Assembly: GCA_028281605.1 (NCBI GenBank)
Contig: JANQJO010000071.1
Location: 1 to 57,166, forward strand
DNA from: Pseudomonadales bacterium
Lineage (GTDB): Bacteria; Pseudomonadota; Gammaproteobacteria; Pseudomonadales; JANQJO01
Direction: 5' to 3'
Length of the DNA stretch: 57,166 nt
Under the pieces are notes generated by a model. That model was not told the origin of the DNA and ran no database searches. It saw only the letters and a list, made by a program, of their open reading frames with translations. The number at the start of each line of letters is the position of its first letter. Position 1 is the stretch's first letter. A program made the translations under genes and the position numbers. Of this stretch, positions 26,852 through 35,329 are shown piece after piece.

Positions 26852-29734
26852 ATGCGAATAAAACGCCTAAAATCTTTTATATATCTATCAATCACTACCC
26901 CCACTCTTATCATCGCCTTACTGATGAGCAGTTTTTACTACACCAAAAGGATACAAGAGCTTGAGGCGCTAACTTTACAACAAGCAAAAGCCACTCTACA
27001 AACTTTTAGCGCTTTTCTCGCCAAAAACACTTTAGGTCAAGACGATATCACTCGTTACAACAATCAAGAGGTTTTTCAAGCTATTTTAAATTCCGCTTTA
27101 GAGTCACCTGATATACGATCTGCATACTTCTATAACGATAATCAATCCTTTTGGCTACAAGCAGGCCCCCAAATGTACACGCCCAGTGACACACAAAACC
27201 AACACACTTCAGCGCCCACCCCACAAACGCTTCAAATCCTAGCCACCCCAAAAAGCTACCGTTTAAGAACCTCTATTCTAGACACGATGAATGCAAAAGA
27301 CAAAGCGAAACCTTCCTCAACTGAGAACCTGTGGTTAGAGCTCGAAGTCAGCTTAGTTGAACTGACCGTACAAAAATATCAAACTTACCTAGCTTGTACA
27401 CTAATCACACTAATCGGACTGGTATTAGCTGCTGTCATTGCCTATCACATCTCTCGAAATGTCTTTTCTCCTTTACCGAACATCCACCAAGCATTAGAAC
27501 GATTGCGTGATGGATACCTGGACACCCAACTTGTTCCCAGCTTCTTTACCGAATGGCAAGCACTAGAACACAAGATAAACCAAATGGCCCACTTTTTAAA
27601 ACAAGGGCATGATGAACTCAAGCAAAGCGCAGAACAAGCCACTCAAGACTTACGTGAAACCTTAGAAACCATTGAAATACAAAACATAGAACTTGATCTA
27701 GCGCGTAAAGAAGCATTAGAAGCTAGCCGTGTAAAATCAGAATTTCTGGCTAATATGAGCCATGAAATTAGAACCCCTCTAAACGGTATCATCGGTTTTA
27801 CCAAGCTACTTCTCAAAACCCCCATAGGTTCAAAACAGCGCGAATATCTAGATACTATCAATAAATCATCCGAAAGTCTTTTAACCATTATCAATGACAT
27901 ATTGGATTTTTCAAAAATAGAAGCAGGGAAACTAGTCCTAGAACACATTGCTTTCAACTTACGCGATATTATTGAAGACGTTTTAACCATGGTTTCCCCC
28001 CTGGCCCACGAAAAAAACATCGAATTAATTAACCTATTTTATGCTGAGCCTAGAACTCCTTACGTAGGAGACCCGATGCGCGTGAAACAAGTCATCACCA
28101 ATCTAGTCAACAATGCCACAAAGTTCACCGATTGCGGTTGTGTTACTGTACGCTCAACAACTGAAACAGCCACCGATCAGTATCATATTTTAAAAATTTC
28201 CATTACTGACACAGGTATTGGTTTATCTGAAGAAGCACAAAACAGCATTTTTAAAACTTTTTCACAAGCCGACGCCAGCTCTGCACGCAAATACGGAGGA
28301 ACAGGATTAGGTCTTGTCATTTGCAAACATCTAGTGATGCAAATGGGTGGAGATATTGGTTTCCACAGTGAACAGGAAAAAGGATCAACTTTTTGGTTCA
28401 CCATACGTCTTACCCTCAGCCAAGCTCCACGTAAACCCCTCACTGAACCTAGCTTAGCCCGAAAACACGTATTAATTTATGATCACAATCCCTTAGTTAG
28501 ACTCTCCATGCGCAATATGCTAGAAGGATCTTTAATTTATGTTACCGAAGCAAGCAGTTTACCTTCTATTTTTTCACATCTAGCCAACAATAAAAATAGC
28601 GAACCCAGAATAGAGTGCATTGTATTGGGAACCCCTCTAGAACAACTGAAAAACACAGATTTAAGCGATATTATTCAAAAAATTGAAACCGAATATCAAC
28701 GTAAATGTTTAGTATTTTGCAACACACACGACCTATATAACCTTCAGAACAGACTGCCATTAGAAGGTTATCAATTGCTGTCCAAACCTGTGTGCTACCA
28801 TAAACTTTACAATGCGCTCGAACAGGTGTTATTACCTTCTCTATCCGACACAACCCAAGCTTACATTCAAGCAGAACCCATCCCTAATACGATTTACAAT
28901 AAAAACCCACAAAATCAAATTAAAATTTTATGTGTTGATGATAACTATTCAAACTTAAAATTAATCAGCGCCTTGCTTACTGATTTAGGTGTAAAGGTTA
29001 CCACTTGTGGAAACGGCTTTGAGGCTTTAAAACTGATCGAAAAACAAAGCTATGACATGATTTTCATGGACATACAAATGCCTAAAATGGATGGCATTGA
29101 AACCACACGAAAAATACGCGCAATGGAAACTGAGGCAAGAACTCCAATCATTGCATTGACAGCCCATGCATTAACGACCGAAAAACAATCTTTACTCAAA
29201 TCAGGGATGGACGACTATCTCACCAAACCGGTCAATGAAAATCAAATAAAACATACTATACAACGTTGGACAGGCTACACCAATCAAGTAACACAAATCG
29301 ATTCATTTTCAGAACAAAACAATCACTTAAACTCAGATATGAGACAAGCGAAAGACAACCAAGAGTTAAACGATAGCAATGCGACGAATCACTTAGAAAA
29401 GTTTAACCCAAACGAGCACCTTAAGCTTTGCAATAATAAAGAAAACCTATACTATGAAATGCTCGAGCTATTACAAAACAGCTTGAACGACCACTATACA
29501 GACATCAAAACAGCTTGGGAAACAGAAGATTTTATCCAACTGCAAGACCACGTACATAAACTGCACGGCACTACCAACTATTGTGGAGTACCAGCATTAA
29601 GGGCCGCTGTCCACACCCTAGAGACTCACTTGAAACAGAAAAATATGCGCAAGCTACCTACTTTGGTACAAACTACGTGTGAAGAAATTCTGGCCTTACA
29701 AAGTACTTTAGAAAATCACTTGGAACAGGCATAA
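26852..29734 (+). CDS. barA: Hybrid sensor kinase BarA/GacS
   Basis: Tripartite kinase that, with UvrY/GacA, drives Csr/Rsm small-RNA control of lifestyle switches. Two membrane helices flank a periplasmic loop; then HAMP, HisKA (NMSHEIRTPLNG, His near 304), an ATPase domain, a degenerate first receiver (IVLGTP in place of the phospho-Asp), a true receiver (FMDIQMPKMDG, Asp near 738) and an HPt domain (HKLHGTTNYCG, His near 905). The ATG at 26852 puts MRIKRLKSFIYL before the first helix. The same frame is open 80 codons further up through the hairpin repeat, but that part is unlike the family. 960 residues. Confidence 0.93.
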   Translation: MRIKRLKSFIYLSITTPTLIIALLMSSFYYTKRIQELEALTLQQAKATLQTFSAFLAKNTLGQDDITRYNNQEVFQAILNSALESPDIRSAYFYNDNQSFWLQAGPQMYTPSDTQNQHTSAPTPQTLQILATPKSYRLRTSILDTMNAKDKAKPSSTENLWLELEVSLVELTVQKYQTYLACTLITLIGLVLAAVIAYHISRNVFSPLPNIHQALERLRDGYLDTQLVPSFFTEWQALEHKINQMAHFLKQGHDELKQSAEQATQDLRETLETIEIQNIELDLARKEALEASRVKSEFLANMSHEIRTPLNGIIGFTKLLLKTPIGSKQREYLDTINKSSESLLTIINDILDFSKIEAGKLVLEHIAFNLRDIIEDVLTMVSPLAHEKNIELINLFYAEPRTPYVGDPMRVKQVITNLVNNATKFTDCGCVTVRSTTETATDQYHILKISITDTGIGLSEEAQNSIFKTFSQADASSARKYGGTGLGLVICKHLVMQMGGDIGFHSEQEKGSTFWFTIRLTLSQAPRKPLTEPSLARKHVLIYDHNPLVRLSMRNMLEGSLIYVTEASSLPSIFSHLANNKNSEPRIECIVLGTPLEQLKNTDLSDIIQKIETEYQRKCLVFCNTHDLYNLQNRLPLEGYQLLSKPVCYHKLYNALEQVLLPSLSDTTQAYIQAEPIPNTIYNKNPQNQIKILCVDDNYSNLKLISALLTDLGVKVTTCGNGFEALKLIEKQSYDMIFMDIQMPKMDGIETTRKIRAMETEARTPIIALTAHALTTEKQSLLKSGMDDYLTKPVNENQIKHTIQRWTGYTNQVTQIDSFSEQNNHLNSDMRQAKDNQELNDSNATNHLEKFNPNEHLKLCNNKENLYYEMLELLQNSLNDHYTDIKTAWETEDFIQLQDHVHKLHGTTNYCGVPALRAAVHTLETHLKQKNMRKLPTLVQTTCEEILALQSTLENHLEQA

Positions 29735-29749
29735 ATGTTGAGAGAGCTT

Positions 29750-29809
29750 AGGAACGAGCACGAAATAAACTCCTGCGTATAAACAGGAATTTATTTCGTG
29801 CTCGTTCCT
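29750..29809. repeat. 20-bp-arm inverted repeat, family B (barA-vgrG gap)
   Basis: AGGAACGAGCACGAAATAAA pairs perfectly with its complement at 29790-29809; an inner TCCTG/CAGGA extends the stem. It is 15 bp after the barA stop and might act as a transcript end, but lacks a T-run. Shares its arm with 13560-13594. Confidence 0.85.
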
Positions 29810-29854
29810 TATGACAGGTTTACTAATTGCTATTTTATTTATCCTGATTCTAGA

Positions 29855-29915
29855 AACAGCCATGAGCGATGTAATAAGCGTCACCCCAAGTGATGAAAAT
29901 TGTATTTCACGATAA
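29855..29915 (+). repeat. 61-bp hairpin repeat, family A, copy 4 (mismatched arms)
   Basis: AACAGCCATGAGCGAT, left arm GTAATAAGCGTCAC, right arm GTGATGAAAATTGT, end TTTCACGATAA. As in copy 2 the middle of the stem cannot pair. One base is missing near the right end. It lies 111 bp upstream of vgrG. Confidence 0.85.
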
Positions 29916-30026
29916 TATCGTTGCGAATAGAAAAGTCTTGATGTTTGCGAGCGTGTAAAACCCTATTAAAATATGATACATTGAACTGCTATCGGTAAAA
30001 TTGAGTGATGGCACTTAGGGGTGCAT

Positions 30027-32096
30027 ATGTCAGATGCGATAACAGATTCAGGTTTTAAGTTAAGTACAAAGGTCGGTGATCAGCGGCGTGCCCGCTTAAT
30101 GATTCCTGCCTCTGACGTATCTCTTGAATTAAAAAGTATCAGCGTCTCTGAAGGCTTGTCGATCCCTTACCAATGTACAATGACTGCTTACAGTTCCGAT
30201 GACTGCATTGATATGCAGACCTTGCTTGGCAAAATGCTTACTGTAGAGCATAGTATGAGCGGTTCACAAAAACGTTATTTTACGGGATATCTTACCCAAG
30301 CTCAGTACTTAGGGCGAGCTGCTAAACATGCAGAGTACAGCTTATGTTTGCAGCCTTTTTTAGCTTTATTAGGTAAGACCGCAGATTGTCGAATTTTTCA
30401 AAATGAAACGGTTCCTGATATTGTGAAAAAAGTTTGCCAAGCGCATGGTTTCAGTCAAATTGAAATGCGTTTATCTGGTCAGTATGCTTCCTGGGATTAT
30501 TGTGTGCAGTATCGTGAAACCACTTTAAACTTTATTGATCGGTTGCTGGAACAAGAAGGCATTACCTATTTTTTTGAACATGAAAGAAATAAGCACACTT
30601 TAGTGTTGGCTGATCACAGAGGGGCGCATCCGGACATTGCAGGAAACTCAAGTATCCCTTATAAAATCCCAGGTCGAGACTTACCAGATGAAGATCGTTA
30701 TTTTGAAAGTTGGCGTTCTGGCCAGACGCTGCAAACAGGTCAGTATACCTTACGCGACTATAATTTACTGACACCCAGGGTCGGATTGACCGTTCGGTCT
30801 GAGCTATTAAATAAGCATGATCATGCAAGCTTTGAGTACTATGATTATCCTGGTGAATATGCTGATAATGCAGCAGGGGAAACGCTTGTTAAAAAGCGCT
30901 TGCAAGCTTTGCAAGCAACGCATGTACGGGTCAGTGCTGGTGGTAATGTTGGGCAACTATTACCGGGACACATTTGTACTCTAACAGGGCATCCTCGTAC
31001 TCAAGAGAATAGAGAATATTTAGTCTTGTCTGTGGAGCATAACTTAAATTTGGATGGTTATAGTGCTGGCAGTCAAGATTCTTTTCATTACAGTAATGCA
31101 GCCCAATTAATGCCAGCGGATGTGCCTTATTGTCCTGCACTTAATACCCCTAAGCCTCGGGTTGAAGGCGTACAAACAGCCATTGTCACTGGGCCTGAGG
31201 GGGAAGAGATTTGGACAGATCAATATGGTCGTGTGATTGTGCAGTTTCACTGGGATCGTTTGGGTGAGAAAAATGAGAACAGTTCCTGTTGGGTGCCAGT
31301 GTCGCAAAATTGGGCAGGAAAACAATGGGGCGTGCAGTTTTTACCACGTATTGGTGATGAAGTTATTGTCAGCTTTTTAGAAGGAGATCCAGATCGCCCT
31401 GTGATTACAGGCCGCTTGTACAATGGGCAAAATAAGCCTATGTATGCGTTGCCGGATAACCAAACTCAATCGGGTGTTAAAACCCATAGCACCAAAGACG
31501 GTTCGCTTGAAAATTACAATGAAGTACGCTTTGAAGATAAGAAAGGTGAAGAATTAATTACAATACATGCTGAAAAAGACCAAACGATTGAAGTCGAAAA
31601 TAATGAAAACCACTGGGTTGGAAATGATCGATCCAAAACCGTTGATAACAATGAGACTGTGACCATTGGGGTAGATCGAACGGAGTCAGTAGGGAAAAAT
31701 GAAACAATCAGTATTGGGGAAAATCGTACTGAGTCGGTGTCAGGGAATGAAAGTATCACAATCAGTAAAAATCGGACGGAAGAAGTTTCTAAAAATGAAA
31801 CGGTCAATATTGGTGAAAATAAGTCGATTACTATTGGGAAAAATTTAGAAGAAGAGGTAGGGGAAAATCGGAATACCGATATTGGTAAGGAAGATATTGT
31901 ACAAATTGGTAAAAAATTGATGATCAATGTCGGCGATGAAATTTTGATAAAAACTGGGAAAGCCAGCATCAGTATGCAAAAAGATGGCACAATTGTTTTA
32001 CAAGGTAAAGATATTACATTAAAAGGTTCTGGTAAAATTACAGTAAAAGCTAGTAAGGATCTTGTATTGAAAGGTTCAAAAATTGCGGAGAATTGA
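30027..32096 (+). CDS. vgrG: Type VI secretion spike protein VgrG
   Basis: Trimeric T6SS tip, 689 residues. The gp27-like part has family blocks such as YRETTLNFIDRLLEQEGITYFF; the gp5-like OB fold and base follow (TGPEGEEIWTDQYGRVIVQF, then FLPRIGDEVIVSFLEGDPDRP). The last 170 residues carry degenerate repeats (VGKNETISIGENRTESV and similar) forming the beta-helix needle. No extra effector domain follows. ATG 30027 has AGGGG just upstream; a GTG two codons earlier is possible. No other T6SS structural gene is present, so it is an orphan vgrG. Confidence 0.95.
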   Translation: MSDAITDSGFKLSTKVGDQRRARLMIPASDVSLELKSISVSEGLSIPYQCTMTAYSSDDCIDMQTLLGKMLTVEHSMSGSQKRYFTGYLTQAQYLGRAAKHAEYSLCLQPFLALLGKTADCRIFQNETVPDIVKKVCQAHGFSQIEMRLSGQYASWDYCVQYRETTLNFIDRLLEQEGITYFFEHERNKHTLVLADHRGAHPDIAGNSSIPYKIPGRDLPDEDRYFESWRSGQTLQTGQYTLRDYNLLTPRVGLTVRSELLNKHDHASFEYYDYPGEYADNAAGETLVKKRLQALQATHVRVSAGGNVGQLLPGHICTLTGHPRTQENREYLVLSVEHNLNLDGYSAGSQDSFHYSNAAQLMPADVPYCPALNTPKPRVEGVQTAIVTGPEGEEIWTDQYGRVIVQFHWDRLGEKNENSSCWVPVSQNWAGKQWGVQFLPRIGDEVIVSFLEGDPDRPVITGRLYNGQNKPMYALPDNQTQSGVKTHSTKDGSLENYNEVRFEDKKGEELITIHAEKDQTIEVENNENHWVGNDRSKTVDNNETVTIGVDRTESVGKNETISIGENRTESVSGNESITISKNRTEEVSKNETVNIGENKSITIGKNLEEEVGENRNTDIGKEDIVQIGKKLMINVGDEILIKTGKASISMQKDGTIVLQGKDITLKGSGKITVKASKDLVLKGSKIAEN

Positions 32097-32098
32097 CT

Positions 32099-32170
32099 AT
32101 GAGCCTGCCAAAAAATAATTTGAACTCTGAAACGCTGTGTTTATTCAGCGCTTATATCCAATTCCATTAA
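32099..32170 (+). pseudogene. Possible truncated start of a lost vgrG-linked gene
   Basis: Two bases after the vgrG stop an ATG opens a 23-codon frame (MSLPKNNLNSETLC...) that runs into the end of the opposite-strand xthA and stops. vgrG genes are usually followed by an adaptor or effector; this may be what remains of one. It could equally be a chance frame. Confidence 0.2.
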
Positions 32171-32914
32171 CACAGGACAGTGATCTGAACCCATAACACC
32201 ATCGAGTATGTCAGCATGCTTAATATTACTGCGTAATTTACCAGAAGTGAGGCAATAGTCAATCCTCCAGCCTACGTTTCTGGCCCTTGCGCCTGCTCGG
32301 TAGCTCCACCAGCTGTATTTGATTTTTTTTGGGCAGACGTGACGAAAACTGTCGATAAACCCTGCGCTCATCAAATTTTCAAAGCCATCGATTTCTTCTT
32401 GCATGTAACCTGCGGCTTTATTGTAGTTTTCTTTGGGGCGTGCTAAGTCGATTTCAGTGTGAGCGACGTTCAAATCACCACAGACCACTACCGGCTTATT
32501 TTTTTCAAGTTCTTTTAAAAAGACTAAAAAAGCAGCATCCCACTTTTGGCGATATCCTAAGCGCTTTAGTTCGCTGCCAGAATTGGGTGTGTAGACATTG
32601 ATTAAAAAGAAATCTTGAAACTCAGCGTTAATCACTCGGCCTTCTTGATCGTGTTCATCAATACCAATGTCTGTATAGACGTTCAAAGGCATTGTTTGGG
32701 TTAAAATAGCTGTTCCTGAGTAGCCTTTTTTGACGGCTGAATTAGTGTAAATCTCATAGCCACTGATGTTGGCGAGGGCTTCTAGTACTTGCTCATCCTG
32801 TGCTTTGGTTTCTTGCAGGCATAGAATGTTTGGTTTTAGCTGTGCAAGGGATTGAGGGAACTCTTTTTTCATAACGGCACGGATGCCATTAACATTCCAG
32901 GAAACAACTCGCAT
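32141..32914 (-). CDS. xthA: Exodeoxyribonuclease III / AP endonuclease
   Basis: Repairs abasic sites and trims 3' ends. All catalytic blocks of the ExoIII family are present: SWNVNGIRAV at residue 5, LCLQETKAQ with the metal Glu near residue 34, NVYTPNSG, VVCGDLNVAHTEIDLA, and SDHCPVLMELD near the C-terminus. 257 residues, normal. Convergent with vgrG; its upstream side borders the direct repeat that closes the restriction island. Confidence 0.95.
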   Translation of the reverse strand: MRVVSWNVNGIRAVMKKEFPQSLAQLKPNILCLQETKAQDEQVLEALANISGYEIYTNSAVKKGYSGTAILTQTMPLNVYTDIGIDEHDQEGRVINAEFQDFFLINVYTPNSGSELKRLGYRQKWDAAFLVFLKELEKNKPVVVCGDLNVAHTEIDLARPKENYNKAAGYMQEEIDGFENLMSAGFIDSFRHVCPKKIKYSWWSYRAGARARNVGWRIDYCLTSGKLRSNIKHADILDGVMGSDHCPVLMELDISAE

Positions 32915-32961
32915 GTGGTTTGACGCCTACCCAGTTACCAGTTAAAAGAAAAGTGCCATTC

Positions 32962-33008
32962 TAACAGGTCTTTTTAAGATGAGCTACAAGGTTTCTCCAG
33001 TGTTGTGG
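32962..33008. repeat. 47-bp direct repeat, left boundary of the restriction island
   Basis: Identical over 47 bp to 35283-35329, which is the 3' end of fimT; similarity continues for about 22 bp more with several mismatches. On the minus strand it still encodes TTLEKPCSSS followed by a stop. It looks like a displaced duplicate of the fimT tail. Confidence 0.9.
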
Positions 33009-33118
33009 AGCGGATTTTGGTTTGACCTATAACGAGACCCAGAATATATTTTTTTGAGCAATGAGAACAAAATGCAACCATAGATGCTTTGAAGCATAAT
33101 ATAAGAGGGTATTTCGTT

Positions 33119-33703
33119 TTACACTTCAGCCCAGCCATCAGTGCCTTTCGGTATTTGAGGTGCCTTAATGTCTGTGGCATCATGCTCAATTTCGATTACA
33201 GCCAAATAACCGTCTTTAATATTAAAACTTTTCCACGCTGTGAAGTAAGGGCTCAACTCTTGAAAATTGCCTACTCGATCTGTTAGATATGCATACATAG
33301 CCCTAGATGGTAGAACTAAAATGCCCCCAACAATCACTCTTTCTAGCATGCCCAGTACTATTTTGTTCACTGCGCGATGAGAAGAGGAAATGTTTCCAGT
33401 CTCCCATTCTAGAGCGAAGGCTTTTGTGCCTATCATTTTTACTGCGTCTACAGGGCCTGGTCTCATTTCTGCTTTTATTGATAAGCGTTTTTCCAAAACC
33501 CAACCTTTGTGCTCCAAATGTTCCATGCATGCATTTTTTATAGGTTTAACGCCATTTCCTTTAGGTTTGGGATTGATAGTAAATTTATCAGCTTTTAATG
33601 GCCATACCACTTTTTTTATTGCTGTGTCAACCTCTTTTAACGTTTGATCCAATTTGGGAATTGATCCAGACTTAATCAATACTTCATGCCTTGTTATCTT
33701 CAT
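33119..33703 (-). CDS. Type II restriction endonuclease, BamHI-like
   Basis: 194 residues resembling BamHI along most of its length. The catalytic acids align as Asp86 (PGPVDAVK), Glu99 and Glu101 (LEWETGNISS); BamHI uses Asp94, Glu111 and Glu113. The base-contacting residues of BamHI (Asn116, Ser118, Arg122, Asp154, Arg155) correspond to Asn104, Ser106, Arg110, Asp142 and Arg143 with a constant offset of 12 (TGNISSSHR, YLTDRVGNF). Recognition of GGATCC is therefore predicted. The start overlaps the controller gene by 20 bp, so REase follows C in one transcript. It is 19 residues shorter than BamHI, at both ends. Confidence 0.92.
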   Translation of the reverse strand: MKITRHEVLIKSGSIPKLDQTLKEVDTAIKKVVWPLKADKFTINPKPKGNGVKPIKNACMEHLEHKGWVLEKRLSIKAEMRPGPVDAVKMIGTKAFALEWETGNISSSHRAVNKIVLGMLERVIVGGILVLPSRAMYAYLTDRVGNFQELSPYFTAWKSFNIKDGYLAVIEIEHDATDIKAPQIPKGTDGWAEV

Positions 33704-33923
33704 CCATAATCTCCACTGTTTTACGAATTAGCTCATCTGCTGGAATATCAAGTGACGCGGAGATACACAAAATAGAGGTTAGGGAAGGTTGTCTTTGCCC
33801 ACGCTCTAGCATTGAAATAAATGTTCGATCTAACTCACTGCTCAGAGCTAGCTGCTCTTGGCTTAGGCCTTTTCTAGTTCTGGCAGCCTTTAGAATTAAA
33901 CCAAACGCTTCTTCTGGTTTCAT
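33684..33923 (-). CDS. Restriction-modification controller protein (C protein, XRE family)
   Basis: 79 residues with a central helix-turn-helix (LSQEQLALSSELDRTFISMLERG), the usual size and pattern of C proteins. C proteins activate their own gene and the downstream REase after a delay, letting the methyltransferase protect the host first. It overlaps the start of the BamHI-like REase, and tandem C-boxes lie 41 bp upstream of its start codon, between it and the divergent methyltransferase. Confidence 0.9.
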   Translation of the reverse strand: MKPEEAFGLILKAARTRKGLSQEQLALSSELDRTFISMLERGQRQPSLTSILCISASLDIPADELIRKTVEIMDEDNKA

Positions 33924-33963
33924 TGTGTCTCCTTTAGTTCTGCCAAATTCTGCTATTTGAGTA

Positions 33964-33987
33964 GACTATGGTCGACGGACTATAGTC
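33964..33987. promoter_or_regulatory. Tandem C-boxes
   Basis: GACTATGGTC and GACTATAGTC separated by four bases, between the divergent C/REase and methyltransferase genes. They match the GACT...AGTC pattern bound by C-protein dimers. One site is a perfect palindrome and the other has one deviation, the usual strong/weak arrangement for delayed autogenous control. Confidence 0.85.
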
Positions 33988-34046
33988 TACAAACTCATTT
34001 AGGGATCTGTTATACTCAAAACAAAATATGAAGAAGGTTAAAATTA

Positions 34047-35255
34047 GTGAGTTATTCTGATCAATTTTTGAGCGCGATTGGCGTCAAGTCTAAGAAGGGG
34101 CTTAGTAGTTTTGCGAAATTGTCCGGTGTTCCTTTTAATCGACTGAAGTATTACAATGATAATAATATTTTGCCTTCAGGTAAGGACTTGCAGTTAATAA
34201 TTAAAGCGGCGGAAATTTCTGAGCTTATATTGAAACTAAAAATGGGTCGATTGGATATTGAAACTCTTGAATTTATCCAAAGTCATGCGGTAGAAATTTC
34301 ATCATTAATAGAAGATTCGAAATCACTATCCAAAAACTCGGGGTTTGATAGTTGTGAATTGGCTTTAAAAACTCGTTTAGGAAAACTTTATCAAGGTGAT
34401 TGTTTAAATTTCTTTAAAATAATAAAAAATGATTCTGTTGATCTCGTTTTTGCTGATCCTCCTTTTAATTTATCTAAGCTTTATCCATCTGAGATTGATG
34501 ATAATTTAAAAACAGAAAATTATCTTAAATGGTGTCAAATATGGATTTATGAATGCATAAGAGTCTTAAAGCCTGGAGGGGCTTTATTTATATGGAATTT
34601 ACCCAAATGGAATGCCGTATTAACAAATTACTTGGAAAGTTATTTAACGTTTAGGCATTGGATTGGAGTTGATATCAAATACAGTCTTCCCATTTCTGGC
34701 AGGTTATATCCTTCTCATTACTCCCTGCTGTATTATGTCAAAGGGGAAAAACCTAACACATTTCACCCTGATAGGTTACCCATGCATATTTGCCCCAAAT
34801 GCTTTGGCGATTTAAAAGATTACGGTGGATATAAAGATAAAATGAATCCTAAAGGAGTGAATTTGACGGATGTATGGACTGATATTCCTCCAGTTAGGCA
34901 TGCGAAATACAAGAGAAGGAATAGAGCAAATGAACTGTCAATAAAACTTTTAGATAGAATAATAGAAATGGCCTCCAATGAAGGAGATTTGGTTTTAGAT
35001 CCATTCGGCGGATCCGGTACGACTTATATGGCAGCTGAACTTAAAAAGAGAAAATGGATTGGGTGTGAAATTGGGCCAGTTGACGAAATCGTAGGAAGGT
35101 TTAATCTGAAAACAGAAGAAAGGGCTATTCTAAAGTCATACAGAGAAAAACTGAATGCGCTTTTTCCTGAGAGTGTAAAAATCAACAGGGAAAAGCGAGG
35201 TTTATGGACTTGTGAGAGTGTTAGAGAGAGAGAAAAAACTGAACTCGTATTTTAA
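34047..35255 (+). CDS. DNA amino-methyltransferase of the BamHI-like system
   Basis: 402 residues. Motif IV (DLVFADPPFNL, near 131-141) precedes motif I (LDPFGGSGTTYMAAEL, near 316-331), the beta-class order. The first 60 residues resemble a helix-turn-helix (SFAKLSGVPFNRLKYYNDNN), as in some autoregulated methyltransferases. A CPKC pair lies in the middle. Start is GTG with AAGAAGG upstream. Paired with a BamHI-like nuclease it should protect GGATCC, probably as N4-methylcytosine, since plain GATC adenine methylation does not block BamHI; the DPPF motif alone cannot decide m4C against m6A. Confidence 0.88.
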   Translation: MSYSDQFLSAIGVKSKKGLSSFAKLSGVPFNRLKYYNDNNILPSGKDLQLIIKAAEISELILKLKMGRLDIETLEFIQSHAVEISSLIEDSKSLSKNSGFDSCELALKTRLGKLYQGDCLNFFKIIKNDSVDLVFADPPFNLSKLYPSEIDDNLKTENYLKWCQIWIYECIRVLKPGGALFIWNLPKWNAVLTNYLESYLTFRHWIGVDIKYSLPISGRLYPSHYSLLYYVKGEKPNTFHPDRLPMHICPKCFGDLKDYGGYKDKMNPKGVNLTDVWTDIPPVRHAKYKRRNRANELSIKLLDRIIEMASNEGDLVLDPFGGSGTTYMAAELKKRKWIGCEIGPVDEIVGRFNLKTEERAILKSYREKLNALFPESVKINREKRGLWTCESVREREKTELVF

Positions 35256-35282
35256 TTAACGGAATCTGAAATGGGTGAGTTT

Positions 35283-35329
35283 TAACAGGTCTTTTTAAGA
35301 TGAGCTACAAGGTTTCTCCAGTGTTGTGG
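35283..35329. repeat. 47-bp direct repeat, right boundary of the restriction island (fimT 3' end)
   Basis: Identical to 32962-33008. It spans the last codons and stop of fimT on the minus strand. The 2.27 kb between the copies holds only the C, REase and methyltransferase genes. Confidence 0.9.

Noticed and set aside
31600..31900. Tandem repeats suggesting a CRISPR-like or satellite array
   Set aside because: They encode the regular VGxNETxxIG needle repeats of VgrG, in frame and imperfect; no CRISPR array or cas gene is in the window.
31514..31990. 158-codon frame antisense to vgrG
   Set aside because: Mirror of the repetitive beta-helix region of vgrG; low-complexity and without a start signal.
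32974..33189. 71-codon minus-strand frame ending TTLEKPCSSS
   Set aside because: Only its end resembles fimT; the remainder overlaps the end of the restriction gene in another frame. Treated as the duplicated boundary repeat, not a gene.
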